Assembly (NCBI GenBank): GCA_032334235.1
Contig: JAVSGI010000005.1
Coordinates: 372,001-436,000 of the forward strand
From: Paracoccaceae bacterium Fryx2
GTDB lineage: Bacteria > Pseudomonadota > Alphaproteobacteria > Rhodobacterales > Rhodobacteraceae
Direction: 5' to 3'
DNA: 64,000 nt
Under the pieces are notes generated by a model that was not told the origin of the DNA, did not search any database, and saw nothing but the letters and a program-made list of their open reading frames with translations. Below are positions 55,318 to 63,887 of this stretch, in pieces. The position numbers and the translations under genes were made by a program. Position 1 is the first letter of the stretch, and every line of letters begins with the position of its first letter.

Positions 55318-56243
55318 CGGCCGGCAATGTCGATCGTGCGGTGGGCAGCCTGACCTATACCCAGATGCTGAACGACAAGGGCGGGATCGAGGCCGACCTG
55401 ACGGTGGCCCGCGTGGCCGAGGACGAGTTCTACATCGTCACCGGCACCGGCTTTGCCACCCATGATTTCGACTGGATCGCCCGCAACCTGGCCCAGGACG
55501 CCCGCGCCAGCCTGACCGATGTCACGTCCGCGTCGGCCGTGCTGTCGCTGATGGGGCCCGAGGCGCGCGACATCCTGGCCCGCGTCTGCCCCGACGATCT
55601 CGGCAACGCGGGCTTCCCCTTCGGCACCGCCCGCCACATCAGCGTCGCCCGTTGCCCGGTGCTGGCGCTGCGGGTGACTTACGTCGGGGAACTGGGGTGG
55701 GAACTGCACATGCCCGCCGATGTGGCGGTGACGGTCTATGAGGCGTTGATGGCCGCGGGCCGTGACCTGGGGCTGGTGAATGCGGGCTACCGCGCGCTGG
55801 AAACGCTGCGGCTGGAAAAGGGCTACCGCGCCTGGGGCTCGGACATCGGGCCGGACCACACGCCGGTCGAGGCGGGGCTGGCCTGGGCCTGCAAGATGAA
55901 ATCCGGCATCCCCTTCATGGGGCGCGAGGCGGTGGCGGCCCAGCTGGCGGGCGGGGTGAAGAAGCGGCTGGCGGGGTTTACCGTCGATGACCCCGCGGTG
56001 ATCCTGCTCGGCCGCGAAACCGTCACCCGCAACGGCGAGCGGGTCGGCTGGCTGTCGACGGGCGGGTTCGGCCACACGATCGGCAAGCCGATCGGCTATG
56101 GCTACGTCCGCCATCCCGGCGGGGTGACCGAGGATTTCCTGACCTCGGGGAGCTATGAGCTGGAAGTGGCGTCGGAACGGGTTCCGGCGCGGCTGCATCT
56201 GGCGCCGCTTTACGATCCGGGCAATGCGCGGGTCAGGGGGTGA
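55318..56243 (+). pseudogene. 3' fragment of dimethylglycine/sarcosine dehydrogenase-like gene
   Basis: Continues the GcvT domain across the target duplication (NRIA|AGNVDRAVGSLTYTQML). Visible are NDKGGIEADLTVARVAEDEF, LRVTYVGELGWELHMPAD, ALETLRLEKGYRAWGSDIGPDHTPVEAGL and the C-terminal barrel (KPIGYGYVRHPGGVTEDFL). These bind tetrahydrofolate in the family. With the 5' fragment the total is exactly 817 codons including stop. It has no start of its own and is probably silent. Confidence 0.93.
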
Positions 56244-56277
56244 ACCGGCGGGGGCCTGCACGGGCGGGACGGGCGGA

Positions 56278-56309
56278 GCCTCCGGCGGGGATATTTGGGC
56301 AAAGATGAA
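56278..56309 (+). repeat. Dispersed repeat, second copy
   Basis: GCCTCCGGCGGGGATATTTG followed by GGCAAAGATGAA, identical through 32 bases to the copy at 45198-45229. It lies 35 bases after the dehydrogenase stop. Confidence 0.85.
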
Positions 56310-56321
56310 ACGGGAAGGGCT

Positions 56322-56395
56322 GGAGCCGGAGGCTCCGCCGCCGCCGCCGGGGGGGCGACGGAGGAGCCTCCGGCGGGGGTATTTGGGCCAATGAG
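56322..56395 (+). repeat. Hairpin and third copy of dispersed repeat
   Basis: GGAGCC-GGA-GGCTCC (56322-56336) is a perfect small hairpin. A GCC-rich spacer follows, then a variant repeat (56366-56395) ending GGGCCAATGAG. GCCGGAGGCTCC (56325-56336) is also a 12-bp inverted copy of GGAGCCTCCGGC at 56363-56374 and 56275-56286. The gap 56244-56443 holds nothing else and probably terminates both convergent units. Confidence 0.7.
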
Positions 56396-56443
56396 AAGCG
56401 CGAGGGGTGAGGCGGCCGGGCGGGGACGCCGGTAGCGGCCTGG

Positions 56444-57436
56444 TCAGGCCGAGTACGACCCGTTCTGATGCCAGCGCCAGGCGTCGGCGATCATCATGGC
56501 CATGGTGGAGCGGTGCGGTTTCCAGCCAAGTTCGGCCACCGCGCGCGCGCTGCCCGACACCAGCGCCACCGCATCGCCTGCCCGCCGCCCGCCCTCGACC
56601 ACCGGAACCGGGCGGTTGGTCACGCTGCGCGACGCCTCGATCACCTCGCGCACCGAAAAGCCGGTGCCGGTGCCAAGGCAGAACACCCGCGGTCCCTTGC
56701 CCGCCTGCAGCCACTTCAGCCCCAGCACATGCGCCTCGGCCAGATCCATCACATGCACGTAGTCGCGGATGCAGGTGCCGTCGCGGGTCGGGTAGTCGCT
56801 GCCGAACACCGTCAGCGCCGGGCGCTTGCCGTCGATCGCATCCAGCATCAGCGGAATCAGGTGGGTTTCGGGTCGGTGATGCTCGCCCACCTCGCCCTCG
56901 GGGTCGGCACCCGCCACGTTGAAATAGCGGAAGATCACCGGGCGCAGGCCGTCGGACGCGGCGAAATCGGCCAGGATGTTCTCCACCGCGCGCTTCGATC
57001 CGCCATAGGCGTTGATCGGGGTCTGGGCCGTGTCTTCATCCAGCACCACGCCGTCCTGATCGCCGTAGGTGGCGCAGGTCGAGGAGAACACGAAATCAAG
57101 GCACCCGGCCGCCACCGCCGCCTCGATCAGCCTCAGGCTGCCCAGCACGTTGTGCCGCCAGTAGCGCCCCGGTTCCTTCATCGCCTCTCCGACCTGGCTG
57201 AGGGCGGCGAAGTGCATCACCGCCACCGGCTGCCAGCGGTCAAAAACCGCGTCCAGCCGGGCGCGGTCGTCAAGTTCGCCCTGTTCCAGCGGGCCGAACT
57301 TCACCGCATCGCGCCAGCCGGTGATCAGGCTGTCATAGGTGACCGGCAGGAAGCCCGCCGCCTTGAGCACCTTGCACGCGTGCGACCCGATGTAGCCTGC
57401 GCCGCCGGTGACCAGAACCGCTGGAGCCGGTGTCAT
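56444..57436 (-). CDS. galE: UDP-glucose 4-epimerase (GalE)
   Basis: 330 residues of the extended SDR family. Interconverts UDP-glucose and UDP-galactose for envelope polysaccharides. The NAD motif is VLVTGGAGYIGSHACKVL; the active site is FVFSSTCATYGDQDG with YGGSK (Tyr-x-x-x-Lys), then VIFRYFNVAGADPEGEVGEHH and RDGTCIRDYVHVMDLAEAH. Its start overlaps the galU stop as ATGA, so the pair is co-translated. Confidence 0.95.
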   Translation of the reverse strand: MTPAPAVLVTGGAGYIGSHACKVLKAAGFLPVTYDSLITGWRDAVKFGPLEQGELDDRARLDAVFDRWQPVAVMHFAALSQVGEAMKEPGRYWRHNVLGSLRLIEAAVAAGCLDFVFSSTCATYGDQDGVVLDEDTAQTPINAYGGSKRAVENILADFAASDGLRPVIFRYFNVAGADPEGEVGEHHRPETHLIPLMLDAIDGKRPALTVFGSDYPTRDGTCIRDYVHVMDLAEAHVLGLKWLQAGKGPRVFCLGTGTGFSVREVIEASRSVTNRPVPVVEGGRRAGDAVALVSGSARAVAELGWKPHRSTMAMMIADAWRWHQNGSYSA

Positions 57437-58326
57437 TCCGCCGCCTTCTGCTGGGCTGTCAGTCCTTCGAGGAACTGCGCGAACTCGGCGTGCAGTTCCG
57501 GCCGCGCCAGCCCGAAGGCCACCGTCGCCTGCAGGAATCCGGCCTTCGAGCCGCAGTCGTAGCGCTGGCCGCGGAAGCGGAAGCCGTAAACCGGCTGCCC
57601 GTCGGCAATCTCGGCCGCGATGGCGTCGGTCAGCTGGATCTCGCCGCCCGCGCCCGCCTTCATCCGGTTGAGGTTCTGCATCACCCGCGGCGTCAGGATG
57701 TAGCGCCCGATCACCGCGAGGTTGGAGGGCGCGTCCTCGGCTTTCGGTTTTTCGACCATGCCGCGCGCCACCATGATGCTGCCGCGGTCCTCGGACACGT
57801 CGAGCACGCCGTAGGACGACACCCGGTTCATCGGCACTTCCATCGCCGCGACCATGCAGCCGCCGGTATCCTTGTAGGCTTCGACCATCTGCTGCAGGCA
57901 GGGCTTGTCGGACGCGATGACATCATCGGTCAGGATCACGGCATAGGGTTCGTTTGCGATCAGGCGGCGGGCGCACCACACGGCATGGCCAAGGCCCAGC
58001 GCCTGATGCTGGCGGATGTAGGCGATGGCGCCGCTTTCCATGTTGGTGTCGCGCAGCACGTCCAGCAACTGGGTCTTGCCGCTTCGGCGCAGCGAGGCTT
58101 CCAGTTCCGGCGCGTGGTCGAAGTAGTCTTCCAGCGCCCCCTTGCCGCGCGAGGTGACGAAGATGAATTCCTTGATCCCGGCGGCGCGCGCCTCGTCGAT
58201 CGCATACTGGATCAGCGGCCGATCGACGAGCGTCATGATTTCCTTGGGAATCGACTTTGTGGCCGGCAGGAAGCGGGTTCCAAGACCCGCGACGGGGAAA
58301 ATGGCTTTGGTGACCTTGCGTTTCAT
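57433..58326 (-). CDS. galU: UTP-glucose-1-phosphate uridylyltransferase (GalU)
   Basis: 297 residues. Makes UDP-glucose. Motifs are KAIFPVAGLGTRFLPATKSIPKE (nucleotide binding and catalytic), DRPLIQYAIDEA, LGLGHAVWCA, YAVILTDDVIAS and the MVEKPKAEDAPSNLAVIGRY segment. It is the first gene of galU-galE; ATG 58326 is preferred because KRKVTKAIFP is the family start. The promoter lies in the AT-richer stretch near 58330-58400. Confidence 0.96.
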   Translation of the reverse strand: MKRKVTKAIFPVAGLGTRFLPATKSIPKEIMTLVDRPLIQYAIDEARAAGIKEFIFVTSRGKGALEDYFDHAPELEASLRRSGKTQLLDVLRDTNMESGAIAYIRQHQALGLGHAVWCARRLIANEPYAVILTDDVIASDKPCLQQMVEAYKDTGGCMVAAMEVPMNRVSSYGVLDVSEDRGSIMVARGMVEKPKAEDAPSNLAVIGRYILTPRVMQNLNRMKAGAGGEIQLTDAIAAEIADGQPVYGFRFRGQRYDCGSKAGFLQATVAFGLARPELHAEFAQFLEGLTAQQKAAE

Positions 58327-58552
58327 CGTCAATATCCTTGTTGCCCGGCGTCGGCCCGCCCGGCCAATGCCTGCATGACCGCAATATACCGGATAGGGCC
58401 AGAGGATGAAGATGAATTGCGCGCGCACGCAAGCATTTTGCTGCGCTGCGTCATGAAAGGGCGCCGGATTCGCCCCGATGCGCCGGAACCGGCCGATCCT
58501 TTGCGGTGCCCGGCCCGGTGGTCGCCCCCCGCGCCGACCCGCGCCGGGGCAC

Positions 58553-58920
58553 ATGGCGGGCAGGACCGTCTCGGCCGTCATGCAGAAATCCGCGATCGCC
58601 GACAACATCTTCGAAGGCTTTGCCGTGACCGGCCTTGCGCCCTGCACTCTCGGCAGCCGGCACTCGAAGCCGCCGGACCCTGGCCCGCCCCGGAGGCCAC
58701 GGTCCGCCGTCGGTGCAGGCGATGGGAGGCAAGGGCGTGGTGGCCACACCTGCGGGCCGGCTGCTGCTGCGGGCGGTGCAGCGCGACGTGCAGGCCCCCG
58801 AGTTGCTGCCCGCGGGCGGCGAGGCGCAGGGCAACCGGCCGGTGCTGCTGGGTCGCGGCTGCACGCAGGTGCAACTCGACCGGTCCTGGCGGCTGTTCGG
58901 GAAGGCGGGCCGGGCATCGG
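58553..58920 (+). pseudogene. Possible remnant of a Hint-domain protein in a 900-base gap
   Basis: The gap 58327-59226 has no intact gene. In one frame (58553-58650) it reads AIADNIFEGFAVTGLAPCTL, and about 70 bases later in another frame (58722-58920) KGVVATPAGRLLLRAVQ, then LPAGGEAQGNRPVLLGRG and RSWRLFGKAG. Rhodobacteral secreted Hint-domain proteins often have GLAPGTxVATPAGW near the start and PAGALGNRxPVLL later, so a frameshifted, partly deleted copy is a reasonable reading. I rely on remembered family patterns, so confidence is low. Confidence 0.3.
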
Positions 58921-58962
58921 CGGCCGCTGGGCTCTGGCCCGACGCCCTTCCGCGCCTTGCGC

Positions 58963-58996
58963 TTTCACTTTGGCCCAAATATCCCCGCCGGAGGCA
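58963..58996 (-). repeat. Dispersed repeat, inverted copy
   Basis: On the minus strand it reads TGCCTCCGGCGGGGATATTT followed by GGGCCAAAGTGAA. It is the only minus-strand copy in the window and sits in the gene-free stretch between galU and the cation-efflux gene. Confidence 0.8.
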
Positions 58997-59226
58997 CCCG
59001 CCGCATCCGCCGGCGCCGCCCCGGGTCGTCGCTCTCCCGCCCCGCGGCGGTATCGTGGCGTGCGTCGCCCCGGCGCCGAAAACAAGAAGCCCGCAGGATC
59101 AGCCGTTTGCGCGACGCCTGTGCCCCCTGGGCGAGAATGCGAAGCATTGGCATTTGATTTCAACAGCTTGATCGTGCCGCCGGAACTCTGCTATGCGGTG
59201 CGGACCTGTGCGGGGGGCCAGCGCAA

Positions 59227-60114
59227 ATGTCGAGGACCATGAAGCTTGCCGTCGGCAGCCTGATCATCGGTTTCATCGTGCTGGGGCTGAAGGCGCTGGC
59301 GTGGTGGATGACCGGCTCGATCGCGCTGCTGTCGGATGCGATGGAAAGCACGGTCAACGTCGCCACCGCCGTGGCCGCGCTGATCGCGATCCGCATCGCG
59401 GCGCTGCCTGCCGATGCCAACCACCCCTACGGCCACCACAAGGCGGAACTGTTCAGCGCGATCTTCGAGGGCGTGATGATCACCATCGCGGCGCTGCTGA
59501 TCTTTCACGAAGCCTACAAGGGCATCATGGAACCCAAGGTGCTGGTTGCGCCGCTGGAGGGGCTGCTGGTCAACGGGCTGGCCAGCGTGGTCAACGGCGT
59601 CTGGTGCTGGATGCTGATCACGCAAGGCAGGCGGTTCCGGTCGCCCGCGCTGGTGGCGGATGGCAAGCATCTGCTGTCGGATGTGGTGTCGTCGGTCGGG
59701 GTGACCCTTGGCGTGCTGCTGGCGATCGTCACCGGCTGGGCGCTGCTCGACCCGATCATGGCGGCGCTGGTGGCGGTGAACATCCTTTGGTCGGGCTGGA
59801 AGGTGATGAAAGAGTCGCTAAGCACGCTGCTTGACGAATCCGTGCCGGAAGAAACGCTGAAGAAGGTACGCGAGGTGATTGCCCGGGAAGCGCTCGGCGC
59901 TGTCGAGGCGCATGACCTGAGAACCCGCCATGCCGGGCGCGCGACCTTCATCGAGTTTCATCTGGTGATGCCGGGGGCCGCCACGGTGGTCGAGGCGCAT
60001 GACCTCTGCGACCGGGTCGAGGCGGCGCTGAAGCTGCTGATCGCGGATTGCGTCGTGACGATCCATGTCGAGCCGGAACACAAGGCCAAGCACGAGGGCA
60101 TCGTGGTGCTGTAG
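59227..60114 (+). CDS. Cation diffusion facilitator (CDF) family metal-efflux protein
   Basis: 295 residues, six helices and a C-terminal cytoplasmic domain. The first metal motif is ALLSDAMESTVNVATAVAAL, with Asp/Glu where ZitB/FieF have HxxxD; the second is VADGKHLLSDVVSSVGVTLG (HxxxD). HPYGHHKAELFSAIFEG is the family loop. The C-terminal domain has HDLRTRHAGRATFIEFHL and HDLCDRVEAAL. It exports divalent cations such as Zn, Fe or Mn; selectivity cannot be told. It ends three bases before the convergent UnbV-type gene. Confidence 0.92.
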   Translation: MSRTMKLAVGSLIIGFIVLGLKALAWWMTGSIALLSDAMESTVNVATAVAALIAIRIAALPADANHPYGHHKAELFSAIFEGVMITIAALLIFHEAYKGIMEPKVLVAPLEGLLVNGLASVVNGVWCWMLITQGRRFRSPALVADGKHLLSDVVSSVGVTLGVLLAIVTGWALLDPIMAALVAVNILWSGWKVMKESLSTLLDESVPEETLKKVREVIAREALGAVEAHDLRTRHAGRATFIEFHLVMPGAATVVEAHDLCDRVEAALKLLIADCVVTIHVEPEHKAKHEGIVVL

Positions 60115-60117
60115 GGA

Positions 60118-61698
60118 TCAGTCCGGCTGCCGGTTCGGCGGCCGCCAGTCCTGCGCCGGTCTGCCCCGCTCCAGAATGCGGAACCCGTCGACCGACACCG
60201 CCTGCCAGTCGCCCGCCGTGCCGTCGGGCCACAGGATGCGCGCCTCGGCCGTGGTGGCGGCCCCAAGCCCGAAGTGCCACCAGCCGGTCTGGCCCCCGGC
60301 ATGGCCGCCGCCCGCCGTCAGTTCGCGCCGCTGCACCAGGCCGCCGCTTCGCACCTCGATCCAGCCGCCGATGGCGTCGCGGTTCGGGGCAGGCTGCTGC
60401 GGGCGGATCTGCAGCCAGTGGCCGACATCGGGGGTGACGTTGCGCCATATCTGCGAAGGCGCGTTGCGGTTGACCACCACGAGATCGACCCGGCCATCAA
60501 GGTTGAAATCGGCCAGCGCCGCGCCACGGCCGGGGCCCATGCCGGCCACCCCCGCGGCTGCCGCCGCCTCGGTGAAGATGCCGTCCGGGCCCTGCATCAG
60601 CAGGTTGTCGGGGTCTTTTTCGGCAAAGTCGGGCATGTCCCAGACGTTGCCCTTGGCGATGAACAGATCGGGTCGGCCGTCGTTGTTCACATCCTCGAAC
60701 TGGGCGTGCCAGGCGGTGCTGGGGCGGATGTCGCCGCCGGTGTGCGGGCGGTGCGCCGTCACGCCGCGGGCAAAGGCCACGTCGGCATAGGTGGGAATGG
60801 GGGCGCCTTCCGTCGGCTTCAGGGTCTGCAGCTTGTTGTCGGCCATGCTGGTCAGGAAATACTCGGGGTAGCCGTCGCCATCAAGATCGCGGCTGGCGAT
60901 ACCCATGCCCCAGATGCGCAGGCGCTGCCAGCCTTCGGCCTCGGTCCACAGGGCAGGCGGCGCGCCGGGGGGCAGGCGCCAGAGCTGCTCCTGCCCGCCC
61001 TTGTAGTATTCGCGGTCGTTCGACACCCGCAGCGACGGCGTGCCCGAGCGGTTCCAGTCGGTGAACAGCATCGACAGCGCGCAGTGGCTGGGCGTCAGGG
61101 GCAGCGGCGGGGCGAAGCCGACGGTGCCGGGCCGATGCAGCCAGTTGTCGGTGCAAGACCCCCAGGGAAAGCTTTCCTCGCGCCGGTCGATGTAGTTGCC
61201 GATGGCAAGCGTGGGCCAGCCTGCGCCCGCCTCCCATGTGGCGGCGAAGGCGGTTGACCAGGCGTCGCCGCCGTCGAAGCCCCAGGCCTCGTTGGCCCGC
61301 TCGAACCGGCAGTCGCCAAGGCCGCGCAGCACGATGTTCGCGCCGACCCGCAGCAGCACCAGATCGGTGATGCCGTCGCTGTCGATGTCCAGCGGATATG
61401 CGCCCGACACGCTGTCCTGCCCCAGCGCGCCGGGTTCGGCGTCAAAGCGCAAAGGGCCGGCGGAATGGCTCCGGTTGCGGTAAAGCATGGCGGGGGCGGT
61501 GCCGCCGGCCAGGGCAAGGTCGGGACGGCCGTCGCCGTCGCAGTCGAAGGCCGCGACCCCGCCGCCGACGATGAATTCCCAGCCGCCCTCGAAGCTGTGC
61601 GCGATGCCGGAAGTCGCGGTGTCCTCGACAAAGGCCGGGGCCTGCGCCTGAGCGGGGGTGGCTGCGGCCAGCAGCAGGGCAAGGGCAGGGCGCCTCAT
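60118..61698 (-). CDS. Secreted FG-GAP/ASPIC-UnbV (CRTAC1-like) protein
   Basis: 526 residues with a signal peptide (RPALALLLAAATPAQAQAP). FG-GAP/VCBS repeats with calcium-binding DxDxDGxxD signatures are FDCDGDGRPDLAL, DIDSDGITDLVLL, DLDGDGYPEYFL, DVNNDGRPDLFIA and FNLDGRVDLVVV, predicting a beta-propeller. The last ~100 residues are an ASPIC/UnbV domain (GGWIEVRSGGLVQRRELTAGGG, LWPDGTAGDWQAVSVDG). Its start overlaps the haloperoxidase-like stop (ATGA), so the two are made together; they may interact outside the cell (inference). Confidence 0.9.
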   Translation of the reverse strand: MRRPALALLLAAATPAQAQAPAFVEDTATSGIAHSFEGGWEFIVGGGVAAFDCDGDGRPDLALAGGTAPAMLYRNRSHSAGPLRFDAEPGALGQDSVSGAYPLDIDSDGITDLVLLRVGANIVLRGLGDCRFERANEAWGFDGGDAWSTAFAATWEAGAGWPTLAIGNYIDRREESFPWGSCTDNWLHRPGTVGFAPPLPLTPSHCALSMLFTDWNRSGTPSLRVSNDREYYKGGQEQLWRLPPGAPPALWTEAEGWQRLRIWGMGIASRDLDGDGYPEYFLTSMADNKLQTLKPTEGAPIPTYADVAFARGVTAHRPHTGGDIRPSTAWHAQFEDVNNDGRPDLFIAKGNVWDMPDFAEKDPDNLLMQGPDGIFTEAAAAAGVAGMGPGRGAALADFNLDGRVDLVVVNRNAPSQIWRNVTPDVGHWLQIRPQQPAPNRDAIGGWIEVRSGGLVQRRELTAGGGHAGGQTGWWHFGLGAATTAEARILWPDGTAGDWQAVSVDGFRILERGRPAQDWRPPNRQPD

Positions 61699-63008
61699 CG
61701 CCGGGTCTTCAGCGCGTTGACCCAGGCCCCGATGCAGCGGCCCTGATCGAGCCCGCGCTCGATCGCGGCGCGGAAGTGGATGCCGCCGTAAAGGCGCGAG
61801 AGTCCCGCCTCCTCGGCTGCCGCCCAGAAGTCGGGGTAGGTGCGCGGGGCCATGCCGTCGTCGGCATGGGTGGCATCAACGAAGGCGAAGCCCGGACCGA
61901 AAAGGTCGGTCAGCACCGACGCCGCCGCCCCCGACTGGGTGCTGTGCCCGCTGGGATACTCGGGGAAGGGCGGAGTGATCAGCAGCGGCTCCCACGCCGG
62001 GTCGATCACCCGGCGGATGTAGGTCACCGGGCGCAGCAGGTCATGCTCGAACTTGCTGTGCCAGCAGCCGATGAAGGCATCGGCCAGCGCAATGCCAAGG
62101 CGCGCCAGCACATCGACGCGTTGCTCGATGTCGGCGCCGTCGCGGATCAGGATCTCGGTCGCGATGCTGATCCAGTGCCCGGGCGGGGTTGGCGACAGCA
62201 TCGGGTCGTCCGACCAGAAGCGCGCGATCAGGCGCTGTTCGTCGGTCAGGGTGCGGGTAACGGTCACAACCTCCATCGCCTCGGCATGGAAGGCGGACCC
62301 CGGGTCTTCGCTGTAGTCGGGCGGGGCGGGCAGCGGGCAGGAAGCCCCGTGCGGCATCGCGAAGGGGCGGTTGTTGCCCCAGCCCGGCAAGAGCGGCACC
62401 TGCTGCTGGCGGATCATCGAAGTCGGCACCCAGTGCCCGGGGCCGGGGGTCAGGGCGAAGCTTTCGGGGAAACCCATGTTGGCGACCACCGCGCCGCCAT
62501 CGTCCTGCGACCATGCCAGAACATGCGCCGCCACCGCCCGGCCCATCGCGGTGCTGCGCGCCACCACGTCGGCGGGAAGCGCCTCGGCCAGCCTTTGCCC
62601 CAGCCGCGATTCCATGGCCGCCATGGCGCGCTGGCCGGTCGGGCCGGTGTTGGCGAAATGCGATTGCGCCGCGGCGGCCATGGCGGCGTGCAGCACCAGC
62701 GCCTCGTCATAGGCCGCGCCGGGGTCGCGCGCAGGCAGCGGGGTCAGCCCGTTCAACTGGCCCGCCAGCGAGGCCATACTTCCCGACCCTCCCGCCACGG
62801 ATTCGTAGGCGGTGACGCCGATGTAGCCGAAGGCGCGGGCGGCGACCGGGGGCGACTGGGTCGGGGTGTGGCGCACCAGTTCCAGCACAAGCCGGACCCA
62901 GGTCGTCAGCACCTCCTCAGGCGCGTCGGCACGCGCGGGGGCAGGCGCGGCCAGGCACAACGTCAGCGTCACGGCCCATAGGACCAGGATGTGTCGAACG
63001 CCGCCCAT
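61695..63008 (-). CDS. Vanadium haloperoxidase/PAP2-superfamily secreted protein
   Basis: 437 residues with a signal peptide (LVLWAVTLTLCLAAPAPARA). The C-terminal half has the acid-phosphatase/VHPO pattern: KFEHDLLRPVTYIRR (Lys and Arg), PEYPSGHSTQSGAAASVL (SGH, His near residue 355) and LYGGIHFRAAIERGLDQG (His near 409, the vanadate/phosphate ligand position). Such proteins oxidise halides or hydrolyse phosphate esters; which applies is not clear. GGGGAGGG precedes ATG 63008. It is the first gene of a two-gene operon with the UnbV protein. Confidence 0.87.
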   Translation of the reverse strand: MGGVRHILVLWAVTLTLCLAAPAPARADAPEEVLTTWVRLVLELVRHTPTQSPPVAARAFGYIGVTAYESVAGGSGSMASLAGQLNGLTPLPARDPGAAYDEALVLHAAMAAAAQSHFANTGPTGQRAMAAMESRLGQRLAEALPADVVARSTAMGRAVAAHVLAWSQDDGGAVVANMGFPESFALTPGPGHWVPTSMIRQQQVPLLPGWGNNRPFAMPHGASCPLPAPPDYSEDPGSAFHAEAMEVVTVTRTLTDEQRLIARFWSDDPMLSPTPPGHWISIATEILIRDGADIEQRVDVLARLGIALADAFIGCWHSKFEHDLLRPVTYIRRVIDPAWEPLLITPPFPEYPSGHSTQSGAAASVLTDLFGPGFAFVDATHADDGMAPRTYPDFWAAAEEAGLSRLYGGIHFRAAIERGLDQGRCIGAWVNALKTRR

Positions 63009-63316
63009 GCAGACCCTCCCCGGCCTTGCGCCCCGCGAAGGGCGGAGCAGCCCTTGCGGCATGAATGAATGCATGGCGGGTGCGGCGCGCGCAAGGGGCG
63101 CGGCAGCGACCGCCGCAGACGCCGGGGCTGGGTGGAGTGAACAGGGGAAGACTCCTAAGGAATATAATAAAAACAATGTACTGTGATGCTATCCTTCCAT
63201 TCTGCATTAAGGGCGCGAAGATTGTCGGGTTCGGCGCCGGAGGAACGGACTTCGCTTCTATTCTATAAAAAACAGTATTTTGTGCCATCATGTTGAGGCA
63301 ATTCATGGCCCGCCCT
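63009..63316. promoter_or_regulatory. 308-base gene-free region with AT-rich core
   Basis: The half near the haloperoxidase gene is GC-rich leader. The core (63155-63300) is strikingly AT-rich for this genome, with AATATAATAAAAACAATG and TATAAAAAACAGTATTTTGT. AACAnTGTACTGTG and AACAGTATTTTGTG-like words recur. It probably holds the promoter of the haloperoxidase operon. No ORF or RNA gene is convincing. Confidence 0.45.
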
Positions 63317-63787
63317 TCAGGCCACGAAATCGGCCGCTTCCGCGCCGGTGATGCGGTGCAGCACCTGCGGGGGAATCGCGAAGATGTGGCGCGGGGTGCC
63401 GGCCGCCGCCCAGACCAGCGGAAAGGTCAGCAGCCGCCGGTCGATCCAGACCGGCGGCGCGGTCAGGTGCCCCACGGGGGCCACGCCGCCGATGGCAAAT
63501 CCGGTCTCGGCGCGGATCTGCGCGGCCTCGGCCGGGCCCAGCGGCTCGCCCGCGAGGGCTGCCGCGAGGCTGGCACAGATCTGGTTGCCGCCCGCCGTCA
63601 GGAACAGCCGCAGGCGGCCGCTGCTTTCGCCCCGGAACAGGATCGACTTCACGATCTGGTCCAGCGCGCAACCCGCCGCATCGGCGGCCTGCCGGGCGGT
63701 GCGGGTTTCGGTCGCCATCTCGCGCAGATCGACCTCGACTCCGGCCGCTTCAAGCGCCGCGCGCACCCGTTTCAGGCTCTTGCTCAC
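63317..63787 (-). CDS. YbaK/EbsC-family aminoacyl-tRNA deacylase
   Basis: 156 residues. The fold is recognised from SLKRVRAALEAAGVEVDLREM, AADAAGCALDQIVKSILFRG (conserved Lys), LFLTAGGNQICASLAAAL, FAIGGVAPVGHLTAPPVWID (GGVxPxGH) and AGTPRHIFAI. The family hydrolyses mischarged tRNAs such as Cys-tRNA(Pro). GTG 63787 is chosen because GGAG sits 6 bases upstream and the length fits; the longer ATG frame would add ~49 unlike residues. Confidence 0.88.
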   Translation of the reverse strand: MSKSLKRVRAALEAAGVEVDLREMATETRTARQAADAAGCALDQIVKSILFRGESSGRLRLFLTAGGNQICASLAAALAGEPLGPAEAAQIRAETGFAIGGVAPVGHLTAPPVWIDRRLLTFPLVWAAAGTPRHIFAIPPQVLHRITGAEAADFVA

Positions 63788-63887
63788 GTCCGACTCCGCA
63801 TTTTCTGCCTTTATCGGCGGGACATGCGGTCGCGGCAAGCCCTGCGGGGCGTTGACCCTGTGGCGTGGCCCCGCCATGGTGCGCCCA

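Noticed and set aside
55318-56243. Independent aminomethyltransferase (GcvT) gene
   Set aside because: It lacks a start and N-terminal portion, and joins the upstream dehydrogenase in frame across the IS target duplication.
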